Made by a program: the position numbers and the translations under genes. DNA of 64,000 nt from Closterium sp. NIES-65 (Eukaryota; Streptophyta; Zygnematophyceae; Desmidiales; Closteriaceae), in NCBI GenBank assembly GCA_948144175.1, contig CANXME010002675.1, positions 1,612,001-1,676,000 on the forward strand. The letters are read 5' to 3'. The notes beneath the pieces were generated by a model. That model was not told the origin of the DNA, made no database searches, and saw only the letters and a program-made list of their open reading frames with translations. Below, one piece after another: positions 34,001 to 45,700 of this stretch (its first letter is position 1; the number at the start of each line of letters is the position of its first letter).

Positions 34001-36232
34001 GGTTCTTGGTCTTCCGCCTTCTACTAGTCCTCCTCCTCCCTTAGAGTGTCCACAGCCTATCCCGTCACAGTTACAGTTACAGCCGGCCTCCCCACTGCCT
34101 GCTCCTTCTCCTTACACTGGTCCTACTGGAGGTCTTGCTGAGCGTCGTGAGCCTGCGTCTCGCCCTGCGTCGCCTGTCCGTCCTGCTCGCACTAGTGGTC
34201 GTGGTTCGCGTCAGCGTCCTCCTCCTGTCCCTGGCACGCACCGGATGTCTCTGCGTCCGTCCACTGCTCCTCTGCGTGCCCCTTTGCCTTCTGCTCCTGA
34301 GTCCTCTCTTCCTGCTCTTGCCGACCCGGAGTCGGACTCTCTTCGTGCTGTTAGTCCTACTGTCACGCGTCTCCTTGCTACTGTCGTCACTGACCCTTCC
34401 TTTGAGTCCACTGCTGCGTCTGCCCTAGTTGCTCAGCTCGTCGACTTCGCTGCTCGCTGTCGTCTAGACTACGCTGCTAGTCCTGTCGTTGAGTCTGAGT
34501 CTGTCTGTCCTCCGTCCGTCGGGGGTGAGTGTTCCCTTGGCACGGACGTCCTTTAGGACAGGCAAGAGGAGTTCCAGTGTTTGGCTGCTGCTTCACCTCA
34601 TCTCGTGTCCGTACTGCTTACCCCTAAGGGAGACCCGGATGCACTTGACATCCCGACTCCGCGCTCTTACGCGGAGGCGATAGAGGGTCCCTACTCGTCT
34701 CAGTGGCAAGTAGCAATGGACACAGAGATGGCTTCCTGGAAGTCCACAGGCACCTACGTTGACGAGGTTCCCCCGCCTGGGGCGAACATCGTCACTGGCA
34801 TGTGGATTTTCAGGGGGTGAAGCGGCCGCCCGGTTCTCCGCCTGTCTTCAAGGCGCGTTACGTGGCTCGTCGCTTCAGTCACCGGCAGGGAGTTGACTAC
34901 TTTCAGACCTTCTCTCCCACCCCGAAGATGACCACTCTTCGGGTACTGCTGCACATAGCTGCTCACCGTGACTACGAGCTGCACTCTCTTGACTTCAGCA
35001 CTGCTTTCTTGCAGGGCACCCGGCACGAGGAGATCTGGCTGCGTCGCCCACCTAGTGTCACTGGGTCTTTTCCTCCTGGTGCCCAGTGGAGCCTCCGGCG
35101 GCCGGTCTACGGTCTCCGCCAGGCACCGCGTGAGTGGCACGACACACAGAGGACTACACTTGCGGCTCTTGGGTTTGCTCCCTCTACTGCCGACCCGTCG
35201 CTGTTTCTGCGCACCGACACTTCTTTGCCGCCGTTCTACATCCTCGTGTACGTCGACGACTTGGTCTTTGCCACAGCTGACACTGCTGGACTCGCCCACG
35301 TGAAGTCCGAGCTGCAGAAGAGACACACGTGCACAGACCTGGGTGAACTGCGCAGCTACCTTGGCTTGCAGATCACCCGGGACAGAGCACGCCGCACCAT
35401 TACCCTGACTCAGTCACACATGGTGCAGCAGGTCCTTCAGCGCTTCGGCCTCACGTACTCCTCGCCTCAGGCCACTCCTCTGCCTACTCGCCACTCGCTC
35501 TCAGCTCTGCCTTCGGATGAGTCCGTAGAGCCGAGTGGCCCGTACCCAGAGCTTGTTGGCTGCCTCATGTACCTGATGACCTGCACACGACCTGACCTTG
35601 CATACCCTCTTAGCATCTTGGCACGCTATGTTGCTCCTGGGAGACACAGACTAGAGCACATGGCTGCAGCGAAGAGGGTGTTGCGCTACTTGTGCAGTAC
35701 GTCGGGCATGGGGCTTGTGCTTGGAGGGCAGAGTCCAGTGGTCCTCACTGGGCACGTAGACGCTTCTTGGGCTGACGACCAGGCTACGCAGCGGTCGTCA
35801 CAGGGTTACACCTTCAGCCTTGGTTCCGGCTCTGTTTCGTGGCGGGCTACCCGCTTGTCTTCTGTTCTCGGCTCCAGTTGTGAGGCTGATATCTACGTAG
35901 GAGCCATGGCTGCACAGGAGCTTCGCTGGCTCACCAACCTGCTGACTGACCTCGGACAGCCGCCTCGTTCTCCTCCAGTGCTGTACGTAGACAACAAGGC
36001 CATGCTGGCCTTGTGTCAGGAGCAGAGACTGGAGCACAGAACGAAGCACATTGCTCTTCGCTACTTCTTTGCTCGTGAGCTACAGCAGCGTGGTCAGCTG
36101 CGTCTTGCGTACGTGGCCTCTGAGGCCAACACTGCTGATATCTTCACCAAGGCGCTTGCGCCTTGTGATCATCAGCGCTTCTGTACTCAGCTGGGTCTGG
36201 TGCCTACCTTGCCTCACTTGCTCACCACTTGA
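31026..36232 (+). pseudogene. COPIA-3 gag C-terminus and pol
   Basis: One frame runs from the Gly-rich gag tail through a zinc-knuckle-like CGGAHSTQRC, protease ([14 protein letters not shown]), pre-integrase ([22 protein letters not shown]) and integrase ([21 protein letters not shown]) to the GAxPG repeat linker. Then come RT ([17 protein letters not shown]) and RNase H, ending near 36232. Lesions: TAA at 31758-31760 (TCA in COPIA-M), TAG at 34554-34556 (GAG in COPIA-M), and two extra G near 34815 that shift the frame into RT. The enzyme core motifs otherwise look intact. GGGF replaces the usual GGEF after the second catalytic Asp of integrase. Confidence 0.9.
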
Positions 36233-36449
36233 CCTTGTTTGTACTGTTACATATATATACACCTGCTCTTGCTTGTCTAGCCATACATATATATATATAT
36301 ATGTGTGTAATCCTGCATGTGAACTGGCCTTGTGGCCTTGAACTTGTGCTCGGAATGTGTGGTGACTTTGCGATCCACTCTGAGCTTGCTTTGCTTTGCT
36401 TGACTGGTCTTGTGACCCCTTGTTCTCCCCCACTTTGTCTATGGGGGTG

Positions 36450-36574
36450 TGTCAGATTTATATGACATAGCTGTTGTAGGCTATAGTGGGGTAGCACATA
36501 TGGGGTACGACTTTCTAGGGTTTGTACTTGTACCCAACTTTCTCTTGGTCAATGCATTCTCGTTCATTTTCTCA
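36450..36574 (+). repeat. COPIA-3 3' LTR
   Basis: 125 bp after the polypurine stretch tatgggggtg, followed by the caaca duplication. Confidence 0.95.
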
Positions 36575-37130
36575 CAACAATGTCGAGCTGATTGTGGCAA
36601 TGTATCTGCTGGCGTGCCATGTACGATGTATTAAAGGGTTTGAGACGCTGAATTAAGGCTGCGCGAAACCGCGCCCACGGTCTTTTGCCTCGAATTTCGT
36701 TACTGTAGATCCACTCCAGTTCTAGGCCTCGTAACATTGTTGCTGCGAGCCAAATCCGGGTTGCATTGTGGGTTAAGGTCGTGCATCCAACCGCCTCAAA
36801 ATTTATCTCAAGTGTAGCTACGAAACGACGGAAGTCGCTCCTTTTCGCGCTGGGATCAAACGCCTCCGGCAACCTCGGCTTCTGTGCTTCGAGGTTGACT
36901 CTAGCTAATGCCGTTGTTGCATGTTCAAATGCCGGTGTCTCTATTGGCACTGCTGCTGTTGCTGCTGCGCTCGCTGCTGCTGTGGTGGCTGCTGACTGAC
37001 TCATGAGCAACGCCTCGGGTCGTTGAAGTGTCAAACGCGTGTGCTCCTGTTCGGTACGAAGTGTGGCGAGCTCGTGTTGGAAATTGTTGCCTTGCCCCTC
37101 CATGCCTGACATGGCTGTTCGGAAAACCAT
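36575..37130 (-). pseudogene. Ty3/gypsy relic, 5' segment: gag
   Basis: On the minus strand from about 37130: MSGMEGQGNNFQHELATLRT, then a Gln/Ala-rich stretch, then the retrotransposon gag core (PRLPEAFDPSAKRSDFRRFV, TRIWLAATMLRGLELEWIY, RPWARFRAALIQRLKPFN). It stops at the caaca duplication, and the rest of the domain continues at 27521 on the far side of COPIA-3. Orientation and order match the protease/RT segment. Confidence 0.85.
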
Positions 37131-38428
37131 TATGAGGGGGAAAATTAATCGACGTGGAACTGATTTTACGTATTCGCGTGATCGTTTTTTTTGTGTTTTT
37201 TTTTTATATATATATAAGGCTGGGTTTCAGCGGTTAGAGATCTCAGAGTGAAAACGGGCTCTAATTAACAAGTGTGAGGATCGAAGGATGGAGTTCAAAA
37301 ATTATAATAGGAATCCTGGGTATAACTATGTCGCAGGTTCAAAAAATATAATATATACGCCGATTCAAGGCAGGTAACCAGGATGTTACGCGATTGTTCC
37401 GTGCATCTGGAACCCCGTAGGGAACGGAACCTTCCCGAAGTCGGAGAAAGAAATTCAGTCGAAATCACGTGTACGCAAAATCATGCGGGATTGACCAAAA
37501 TTCAACGGGATTTGGCGAACGCAACCAAAATCGGTGCTTCATCTACAATAGATATAGTGAAGCAACGATTCCAGGAAAACAAGCATAAAACAATAAGATA
37601 TAATAGAAACAAGCAAGAATAGGTAAGCATAGCCGTTGTATTCTCACATCATTCAGCCAGTCATGCACCACCGACACTAGCTGCCAGTAGCTAGCGGTGC
37701 TAGTGCACACCGCCACCGCTGCTGCTGGTGGCTATTATCCCACGCCATTCCTTTTGCCAGTGACTCTACAAAGTTGGGTTTGGTGACAGGAATTCCGCAT
37801 GGACGACTGATTTTATTGGTTAGCAGGCTTCGGGTCGCACTCGAATGTTTGCGACCATTGCAAATGTCGCCATGCAGGAGAAAGTTCATCAAAAAGGACA
37901 TTGTTGTTGGGAAACAACAAGGTGAGCAGTAGTAGAAGAGCACGAAGAGACTGTTTGACTGGATGGGCGAAAAATGAGTCAAACTTGAATGGCAGACGAC
38001 AGAATTATTTTTTTGCGACGTTTCGCGAAGTCGTCCAGCACTTGGCGACGTCGCATGTTCGAACAGGCTGTCACCTCTAGTCACGAGCTGTCACATTCAC
38101 CAAGGTGTTCAAATTTGTGTTCGGATCTCGTCGGGAAACTGTTCGTACAGTGAATTCGTTACGTATGTTCGGATTTGGGCCTTCCAGCCCCGAGGTGATG
38201 CGCCCTAACAGTGGCTGGAAGCCGCACTTCCTCTTCGTGTCACCGTTTTCGGGTTTCGAGTTAGCTCATAGCATGAAGTTTTTAGCTTCCTCTTCTGGGT
38301 GTCATTTTAGGGTTTTGAGTTAGCTCCAGGACTACCGTTCCTACCCTGCCGTCTCTAGCCAGTTGTTCCTTGCCAGCTGTTTCAGCCAGCCGTACCTAGC
38401 CTATCGTTCCTAGCCCATTTCCTTCGAT
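37131..38428. other. AT-rich region with no recognised gene
   Basis: It should include the leader and perhaps the LTR of the gypsy relic, but no LTR boundary can be fixed with only one end present. It contains a poly-T/(TA)n stretch near 37185-37216, and composition is clearly AT-richer than the gene island. Confidence 0.4.
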
Positions 38429-41400
38429 ATGACGTCCTCTAAGGTTCCGCGTTTCGACGTAGAAGATTGAGTTTAGCACCTGGCTCTTCAATGCCCAGCT
38501 GCACCTTAAATTCCAGCGTAAGGATGGCAACACTATGTTCGGTGATCTGCTCACCCCTCCGCGCCCCACCCCTCTCTCTACCGAGCCCACTGACGCGGAG
38601 CAGGAGACGTTTGCTAGGCGGCGCTCGGAGTACTCGGTCTGTGATTTGCGTGACGCAGCTGCTCGTCTCGCGCTGACATACCTTCTTCCGCCGACTGAGG
38701 CCGCCCGCTTCACCCAGGTCACGCTGCAAAGGATTGTTATGACGCTATCATTTCTCGTTTTTCCACTCCTTCCTCTGCCTCCCTCGGCAGCCTTCTCATG
38801 TCGTTATGTTTCCCCGACCTTGGCGCATTTGACACTACTACTAACCTAGTCACTCATTTGCGCTCACTTAACGCTAGCTACCGTGCTGCCTGCTCTGACA
38901 TAAAGCTTGCTAGCGCTCCCCCGCCTATGTTTGGCACCCTCTATTTATTGGTCACTCGTCTCCCTGACCGCCTCTCCATGCGGCACGCTTCTTTGGAAGC
39001 ACCGCAGTGAGCTTACTAAAGACCTTCTAAAAACCACTCACAATGAAATCGAGAGTAGCATTCATTCTGTCGCCTCATCTACTGCCACAATAGTTCCCCG
39101 TCTCTTTGAGGGTTGTGATGTGCCCCATCTTCCGACCTTCACTGCTTCTCTTGGTGCTTTTGAGTCGTCTACCATTGAAGAGATTGCAGCTATTCTGCCG
39201 CTGGTTGGCAAAAACAGGGCAAGGGAGATAAGAAGCGAGAGAAGCAAGGTGGCGGTGTGATGTAGTGGTGGTGGAGGTACTGGTGCATTAGGAGGAGGTG
39301 ACTCTGGAGGTGGGGCCAACCTTACAGATACGATGCCTCAGGGTGCTGGTCCTGGGGTTGTGGGTACACAGCAGCAGCAGCCACATCAGCCATAGCCGCA
39401 GCAGCAGGTGCGGCACCAAGGGCAGCAGCAGCAGCAACAGGTCCAGCAGTGGGGACTTGGTGGTCCAGGGAGCGTCGGCCGCAGCAGCGGTCCTACCGAT
39501 GTTGGCCCCTGCCAGTATCAGATCCTGACTGGTCCGGGTTCAGGCACTACCTGCAGGCGCCTCGACCACTCAAGTCTACGTCGCTTTAGTCGCCTCGACG
39601 ACCTCTTTCATCAGCGTCACGAACTTGACGTCTTTCCCTCGCACTAGCCCGTTCTGCTGAGTCGTTGTTACCGTCTGTTCAAGATGTCCATGGATGATGC
39701 TTATTCCGTCATGTATGTTGTTGGTTATAGTGCTGACGGATCTGTTTGCTCACGTGTACCTAAACTAGGATGTTTGCTCGTTGCTAGTGTAGGTGTTTTT
39801 GTTTCTAGTGTAGGTGCTCGTTGGTTGTTAACCCAGGTATGACTACTGCTGACAAATCTATTTCCTTCACGCTTGACTACGGAGCATCCCGGGGCTTCTT
39901 CCACGATCACACCACTTTCATACCACTTCCTGCACCTACTGCAGTTGCTTTTGCTGGCCCCACTTCTAGACCAGCCGTCGCAAGCAATTCGGCCATTCAC
40001 ATGCCTCCACATCCCCTCGTTCTCCAGAAACTCGGTGGTTGTTGGACACCTTCAGGACCGTGGGGTCACAGTCACTTTCGACCGTTTCCACTGGGGAACG
40101 TTTTACGACGTTCTCCTGGGAGCCTTCATCAAGTCTCTTCATACTGCACAATACGTCCCCTAGGTTGCTTCACCGGGTTAGGTTGCTACGTCGTGCTCAT
40201 GTCGGTCACCCACCCACTCGTCACTCCAGTGGCACCACCGTCTTGGTAACCCTGCATTCGCGCGTCTCCGTCAAATGTCTACGTATGGTCTTGTGTCATT
40301 TCTCTCGTTCTTGCTTCCTCCGCTCCCTCCTTCGTCTGCTCCACCGTGCACTGCGTGCGTCGAGTTTCGGCAGCGCGCCACCCCCCTGCGCCTACCACTA
40401 TGCCTTTTCAAACTTTGCACATGGACATATGGGGCCCTGACCCGGTCGCTGGGCCGAGCGACAAGAGGTTCTTCCTTGTTGTTGTGGTCAGCTTCTCCCG
40501 GTACACCACGTCATTTCCCCTGAAGCAAAAGGCCCACGTGCCTGATGCTCTAATCCCGTGGTTGCTGACCACCAACACCCAGGGCGCCCTCACTGAGCTT
40601 TGTCTACACTTTGACCGTGGGGATGAGTTCAGCACTCATGCTCTTGCTGAGTTCTATCACGAGCTTCCGGACTCGCCACAACAGAATCGGCTTGTTCAGC
40701 GCCGCATAGGCTTGGTCATGGAGATCGCCCGTACCTCCATGGTCCATGCCTGTGCGCTCCATTTCCTGTGGCCCTTCGCGGTTCGATACGCCGCGCATTA
40801 GCTAAACTTCTGGCCGCGTGTCTCGCGCCCAGAGGTTTCAGCACCATGTCTTTGGAATGGGTCACCTGGTGTAGTGTCTGCATTTCGTATCTAGGGCTGC
40901 CTTGCGCATGTCCGCGATCCTCGCGCAGACAAGCTCTTGGCTCACACCCTTTGTTGTGTCTTCCTTGGTTTCCCGGTTGACATGCTCGGCTTTCATTTTT
41001 ACCACCCATCCCTCCACCAGTTCTTTGACTCCTACGACGTCACGTTTGACAAGTCCGTTTCCTTCTACGCTCGCTACCCCCACCGAAGTCTCCCGGTTCC
41101 CCCCACTCCCCTCTTCCTCGTTCCCACTCCTCCTTCTGATCTGCTCCTCCAGTGCTCCCACCCCACTCATGTTCTGCCCGTCAGGTGTGTCTCACGCTAA
41201 CCCTCCTCCCCCAGTAACACCACTGATGTCGTCTCCTTTACCTCAATCTCAGAAGTCGTCCTCACAGTGATCGCAATAGCCTTCGGTGCTACCACGGCAG
41301 GTCGCAATGGACTCTGTGGGTACGACGTTGTTGGTGCTGGTTCTATAGGTGCTGGTTCTTGAGGATCTGACCTGGGGGGGGTTGGCACTGGATAATGTTT

Positions 41401-41960
41401 CAGTGTGGGCTCTGGATCTGTGTCGTGGAGTTTGACACGAGCATCGCATGTGGCTTGGTCGAGTGATGAGGCTGAGATCTACGCAGGTACCATGGCTTTT
41501 CAGGAGCTCCGCTAGCTGGATTTCTTACTCACTCACCTAGTTGAGCAGCCTAGCTCTGCATTGACTTCGTTTTTTTACAACATTGCCATGTTCGTCCTGT
41601 GTAGAGAGCCTCGACCGAAGAGCAGAGTGAAGCACATCGAGTTGCGGTACTCCCTGCTACGAGAGCTGCAGCGACGCAGCCACGTACGCTTGGTCCTTGT
41701 GGCCTCAGCGGCCCATACTGCAGATGTCTTCACCAAAGCCTTCCCGCCTGGTGACCACCACAGGTTCTGTTTGCAGCTTGACCTTGTTCAGATACGTCCT
41801 TGTTTGTGTTGTTTTTTATACGTGCATAAACTCTTGAACTGGCCTTGTGGCCGTTTCTCTCAGAGGCTGGCTATTTGTACCACCTTGAGTTGAAACTCTT
41901 GCTTTTTCTCTTTTCTTGACTGGTCTTGTAACGACCTATCTCAGTGGTTGGACTAGTTGA
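38429..41960 (+). pseudogene. COPIA-5: old, decayed Ty1/copia relic (5' part)
   Basis: Gag starts at 38429 (TSSKVPRFDVED, then stops) and is traceable to about 39260. Protease-like FTLDYGASRGFFHDH lies near 39870, with Tyr in place of Ser in the D-S/T-G box. The pre-integrase region is at 40200-40400 and the integrase core at 40405-40801 (MDIWGPDPVAGPSDKRFF, PQQNRLVQRRIGLVM), ending in TAG at 40799-40801. The RT has been deleted: the sequence jumps near 41450 to RNase H ([36 protein letters not shown]). Divergence from the other copies and many lesions show it is the oldest copia in this block. Its 3' end continues at 50805. Confidence 0.85.
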
Positions 41961-42136
41961 TGTGAGAATCGTGGGTATAGTGAGGAGCCATAGCTAGGGT
42001 TTAGCTAGCTAGGCAAGAGAGAAATGAAGAAAGGAGGGGTTTCACTAGCAGCAGTTGGGATACATATAGCAAACCCTAACAGGGTTGTACTCGCTATAGA
42101 GCACCCCACTACAGGCTAGAAAATAACATTCTGACA
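41961..42136 (-). repeat. TRIM-M 3' LTR (176 bp)
   Basis: Pairs with 50624-50799, one mismatch (ctgaca versus cagaca at the end). Confidence 0.95.
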
Positions 42137-42368
42137 CACCCCCATAGCCAAAGTGGGGTGTAATCAGCAGAGCACACAGTCATAGAGCAGGTTCACAATG
42201 GCAAGCAAAGCTAGAGGCTATCACAGAGGGCAAGTGAGGAGGAGGAGAGTACCGTGGACGGAGAGAAGATGGGAGGCAACGACTGAAGCTGCAGAGGCAC
42301 GGGCACAGGAGCGGCTGACTCAGTGGCTACCGAAGCAAGGGCGATGGACTACTGGAGTGACTGGCTCC

Positions 42369-42500
42369 TGTGAAATCAAAGAACGAGAATGAATGACTAT
42401 GAAGTGAAGTGAATACAAATAGGAAACCCTAATTGTGTTGTACCCCCTATGGGATACCCCACTATAGCCTACAGAAACAAGTAAGCTATATGTTCTGACA
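42369..42500 (-). repeat. COPIA-M 3' LTR (132 bp)
   Basis: 131 of 132 positions match the 5' LTR (gaagtg versus gcagtg). Confidence 0.95.
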
Positions 42501-42712
42501 CACCCCCATAGGCAAAGTGGGGGAGAACAAGGGGTCACAAGACCAGTCAAGCAAAGCAAAGCAAAGCTCAGGGTGGATCACAAAGTCACCACGCATTCCG
42601 AGCACAAGTTCAAAGGCCAGAAGGCCAGTTCACATGCAAGATCATATATAGAGATATACAAGAGTCAAGCAAGCAAGAGCAAGAGTATATATAGGCGAAG
42701 GTACAAGCAAGG

Positions 42713-45700
42713 TCAAGAGGAGAGCAAGTGAGGCAAGACAGGCACAAGACCCAACTGCGTGCAACAACGCTGATGGTCACAAGGCGCAAGTGCCTTGGTG
42801 AAGACATCAGCAGTGTTGGCCTCAGAGGCCACGTACGCAAGTCGCAACTGTCCACGCTGCTGTAGCTCACGAGCAAGAAAGTAGCGGAGAGCAATGTGCT
42901 TCGTTCTGTGCTCCAGTCGCTGCTCTCGACACAAGGCCAGCATGGCCTTGTTGTCTACGTACAGGACTGGAGGAGAACGAGGCTGCTCTCCAAGGTCGGT
43001 CAGCAGGTAGGTGAGCCAGCATAACTCCTGTGCAGCCATAGCCCCAGCGTAGATCTCAGCCTCACAACTGGAGCCGAGAACAGAAGACGAGCGGGTAGCC
43101 CGCCACGAGACAGAGCCGGAACCAAGGCTGAAGGTGTAACCCTGTGACGACCGCTGCGTAGCCTGGTCGTCAGCCCAAGAAGCGTCTGCGTGCCCAGTGA
43201 GGACCACTGGACTGCGCCCTCCAAGCACTAGCCCCATGCCCGACGTACTGCACAAGTAGCGCAACACCCTCTTCGCTGCAGCCATGTGCTCTGGTCGGTG
43301 TCTCCCAGGAGCAACAAAGCGTGCGAGAATGCTAAGAGGGTATGCGAGGTCAGGTCGTGTGCAGGTCATCAGGTACATGAGGCAGCCAACAAGCTCTGCA
43401 AACGGGCCACTCGACTCTACGGACTCATCCGAAGGCAGAGCTGAGAGCGAGTGGCGAGTAGGCAGAGGAGTGGCCTGAGGCGAGGAGTACGTGAAGCCGA
43501 AGCGCTGAAGGACCTGCTGCACCATGTGTGACTGAGTCAGGGTAATGGTGCGGCGTGCTCTGTCCCGGGTGATCTGCAAGCCAAGGTAGCTGCGCAGTTC
43601 ACCCAGGTCAGTGCACGTGTGTCTCTTCTGCAGCTCGGACTTCACGTAGGCGAGTCCAGCAGTGTCAGCTGTGGCAAAGACCAAGTCGTCGACGTACACG
43701 AGGATGTAGAACGGCGGCAGAGAGGTGTCGGTGCGCAGAAACAGCGACGGGTCGGCAGTAGAAGGAGCAAACCCAAGTGCCGCGAGCGTAGTCCTCAGTG
43801 TGTCGTGCCACTCACGTGGCGCCTGGCGGAGACCGTAGACTGGACGCCGGAGACTCCACTGGGTACCAGGAGGGAAAGACCCAGTGAAGCCAGGTGGGCG
43901 ACGCAGCCAGATCTCCTCGTGCAGGCTGCCCTGCAAGAAAGCTGTGCTGAAGTCGAGAGAGTGCAGCTCGTAGTCACGGTGAGCAGCAACGTGCAGCAGG
44001 ACCCGAAGAGTGGTCATCTTCGGGGTGGGGGAGAAGGTCTGAAAGTAGTCAACCCCCTGCCGCTGACTGAAGCCACGAGCCACGTAACGCGCCTTGAAGA
44101 CAGGCGGAGAACCCGGCGGCCGCTTCACCCTGAAAATCCACATGCCACTGACGATGTTCGCCCCAGGAGGGGGAACAGTGTCAACGTAGGTGCCTGTGGA
44201 CTTCCAGGAAGCCATCTCTGCATCCATCGCTGCCTGCCACTGAGAGGAGTAGGGACCCTCTATCGCCTCCGCGTAAGAGCGCGGAGTCGGGATGTCTGGT
44301 GCATCCGGGTCTCCCTCAGGGGCTAGCAGTACAGACGCGAGACGAGGTGAAGCGGCGGCCAGACACTGGAACTCCTCCTGCCTGTCCTCAAGGACGTCCG
44401 TGCCAAGGGCACACTCACCCCCGACGGACGGAGGACAGGCGGACTCAGACTCAGTGACAAGACGAGCAGCGTAGTCTAGACGACAGCGCGCAGCAAAGTC
44501 GACAAGCTCAGTGACAAGGGCAGACGCAGCAGACGACTCGAAGGAAGGGTCAGTGACAGCAGTAGCAAGGAGACGCGTGACAGTAGGACTGGCAGCACGA
44601 AGAGAGTCCGACTCCGGGTCGGCAAGAGCAGGAAGAGAGGAAGCAGGAGGAGAAGGCAAAGGGGCACGCAGAGGAGCAGTGGACGGACGCAGTGACATCC
44701 GGTGCGTGCCAGGGACAGGAGGAGGACGCTGACGCGACCCGCGACCACTAGCGCGCTCAGTACGAACAGGCGACACAAGACGAGACGCAGGCTCACGACG
44801 CTCAGTAAGACCTCCAGTCGGACCAGCGTAGGGAGAAGGAGCAGGCAAAGGGGAGGCAGGCTGTAGCTGTGGCTGTGACCGGACAGGCTGCGGACCCTCT
44901 AAGGGAGGAGGAGGAGGTGTAAGACCAAGAACCTGCTGCAGGAGCGGAACGAAGTACGGTCGAGGCCGCGCGACGACGCTAGAAACAGCAGGAACAGCAC
45001 CAGCAGCCCCGGCAGGAGCACCCACTCCAGCAGCACCTCCAGCAGCACCAGCAGAAGCTCCAGAACCTCCAGCAGCAGCACCAGGAGCACTGTCAGTCGG
45101 ACCGCCAACGGCAGGCTCAGCGCCAACACTCTCAGCAGTACCAGCTCCAGGAGAACTCTCAGACCCAGCAGCTCCAGCACCCACAGTACGAGCACCGGCG
45201 GGACGCGCGGTAGTAGTACCCTCTGCAGCCGAAGAACCACTAGCACCAGCAGCACGCCTCCAGCGCCTGGCAAACCACTCACGCAACTCCTGTGGGGAGA
45301 GTGGCTCCCGGCGAGACGAAGCACCCCCAGGCACAGCACCCCCAGGCTCAGCACCCCCAGGCTCAGCACCCCTAGGCACACCACCCCCAGGCACAGCACC
45401 CCCAGGCTCGGCACGTCCAGGCTCAGCACCCCCAGGCACAGCACCCCCAGGCGCAGCACCCCCAGGCTCAGCACCCCTAGGCACAGCACCCCCAGGCACA
45501 GCACCCCCAGGCTCGGCACCTCCAGGCTCAGCACCCCTAGGCACAGCACCCCCAAGCTCAGCACCCCCAGGCTCAGCACCCCCAGACTCCGCACCCCCAG
45601 GCTCAGCTCCCGCAGCAGCACCAGAGTCACCAGTGACCTCGACAGGCTCGACCGCGTCTACCTGGGACACACCTGAAGAGGCAGGACCCTGAGGGGGGAG

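Larger units (their letters stand above)
27522..36574 (+). mobile_element. COPIA-3: full-length Ty1/copia element, interrupted by TRIM-2
   Basis: LTRs of 125 bp lie at 27522-27646 and 36450-36574 (TGTCAGATTT...TTTTCTCA) and differ at two positions. The target-site duplication is caaca (27517-27521 and 36575-36579). Primer site TGGTATCGAGCAGG is at 27647, GGGCCCACC at 27684, and a C-rich leader of ~870 bp precedes gag at 28559. TRIM-2 sits in gag. Without TRIM-2 (and one TSD copy) the element is about 7.35 kb. It was itself inserted into the gag of the Ty3/gypsy relic. Confidence 0.95.
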
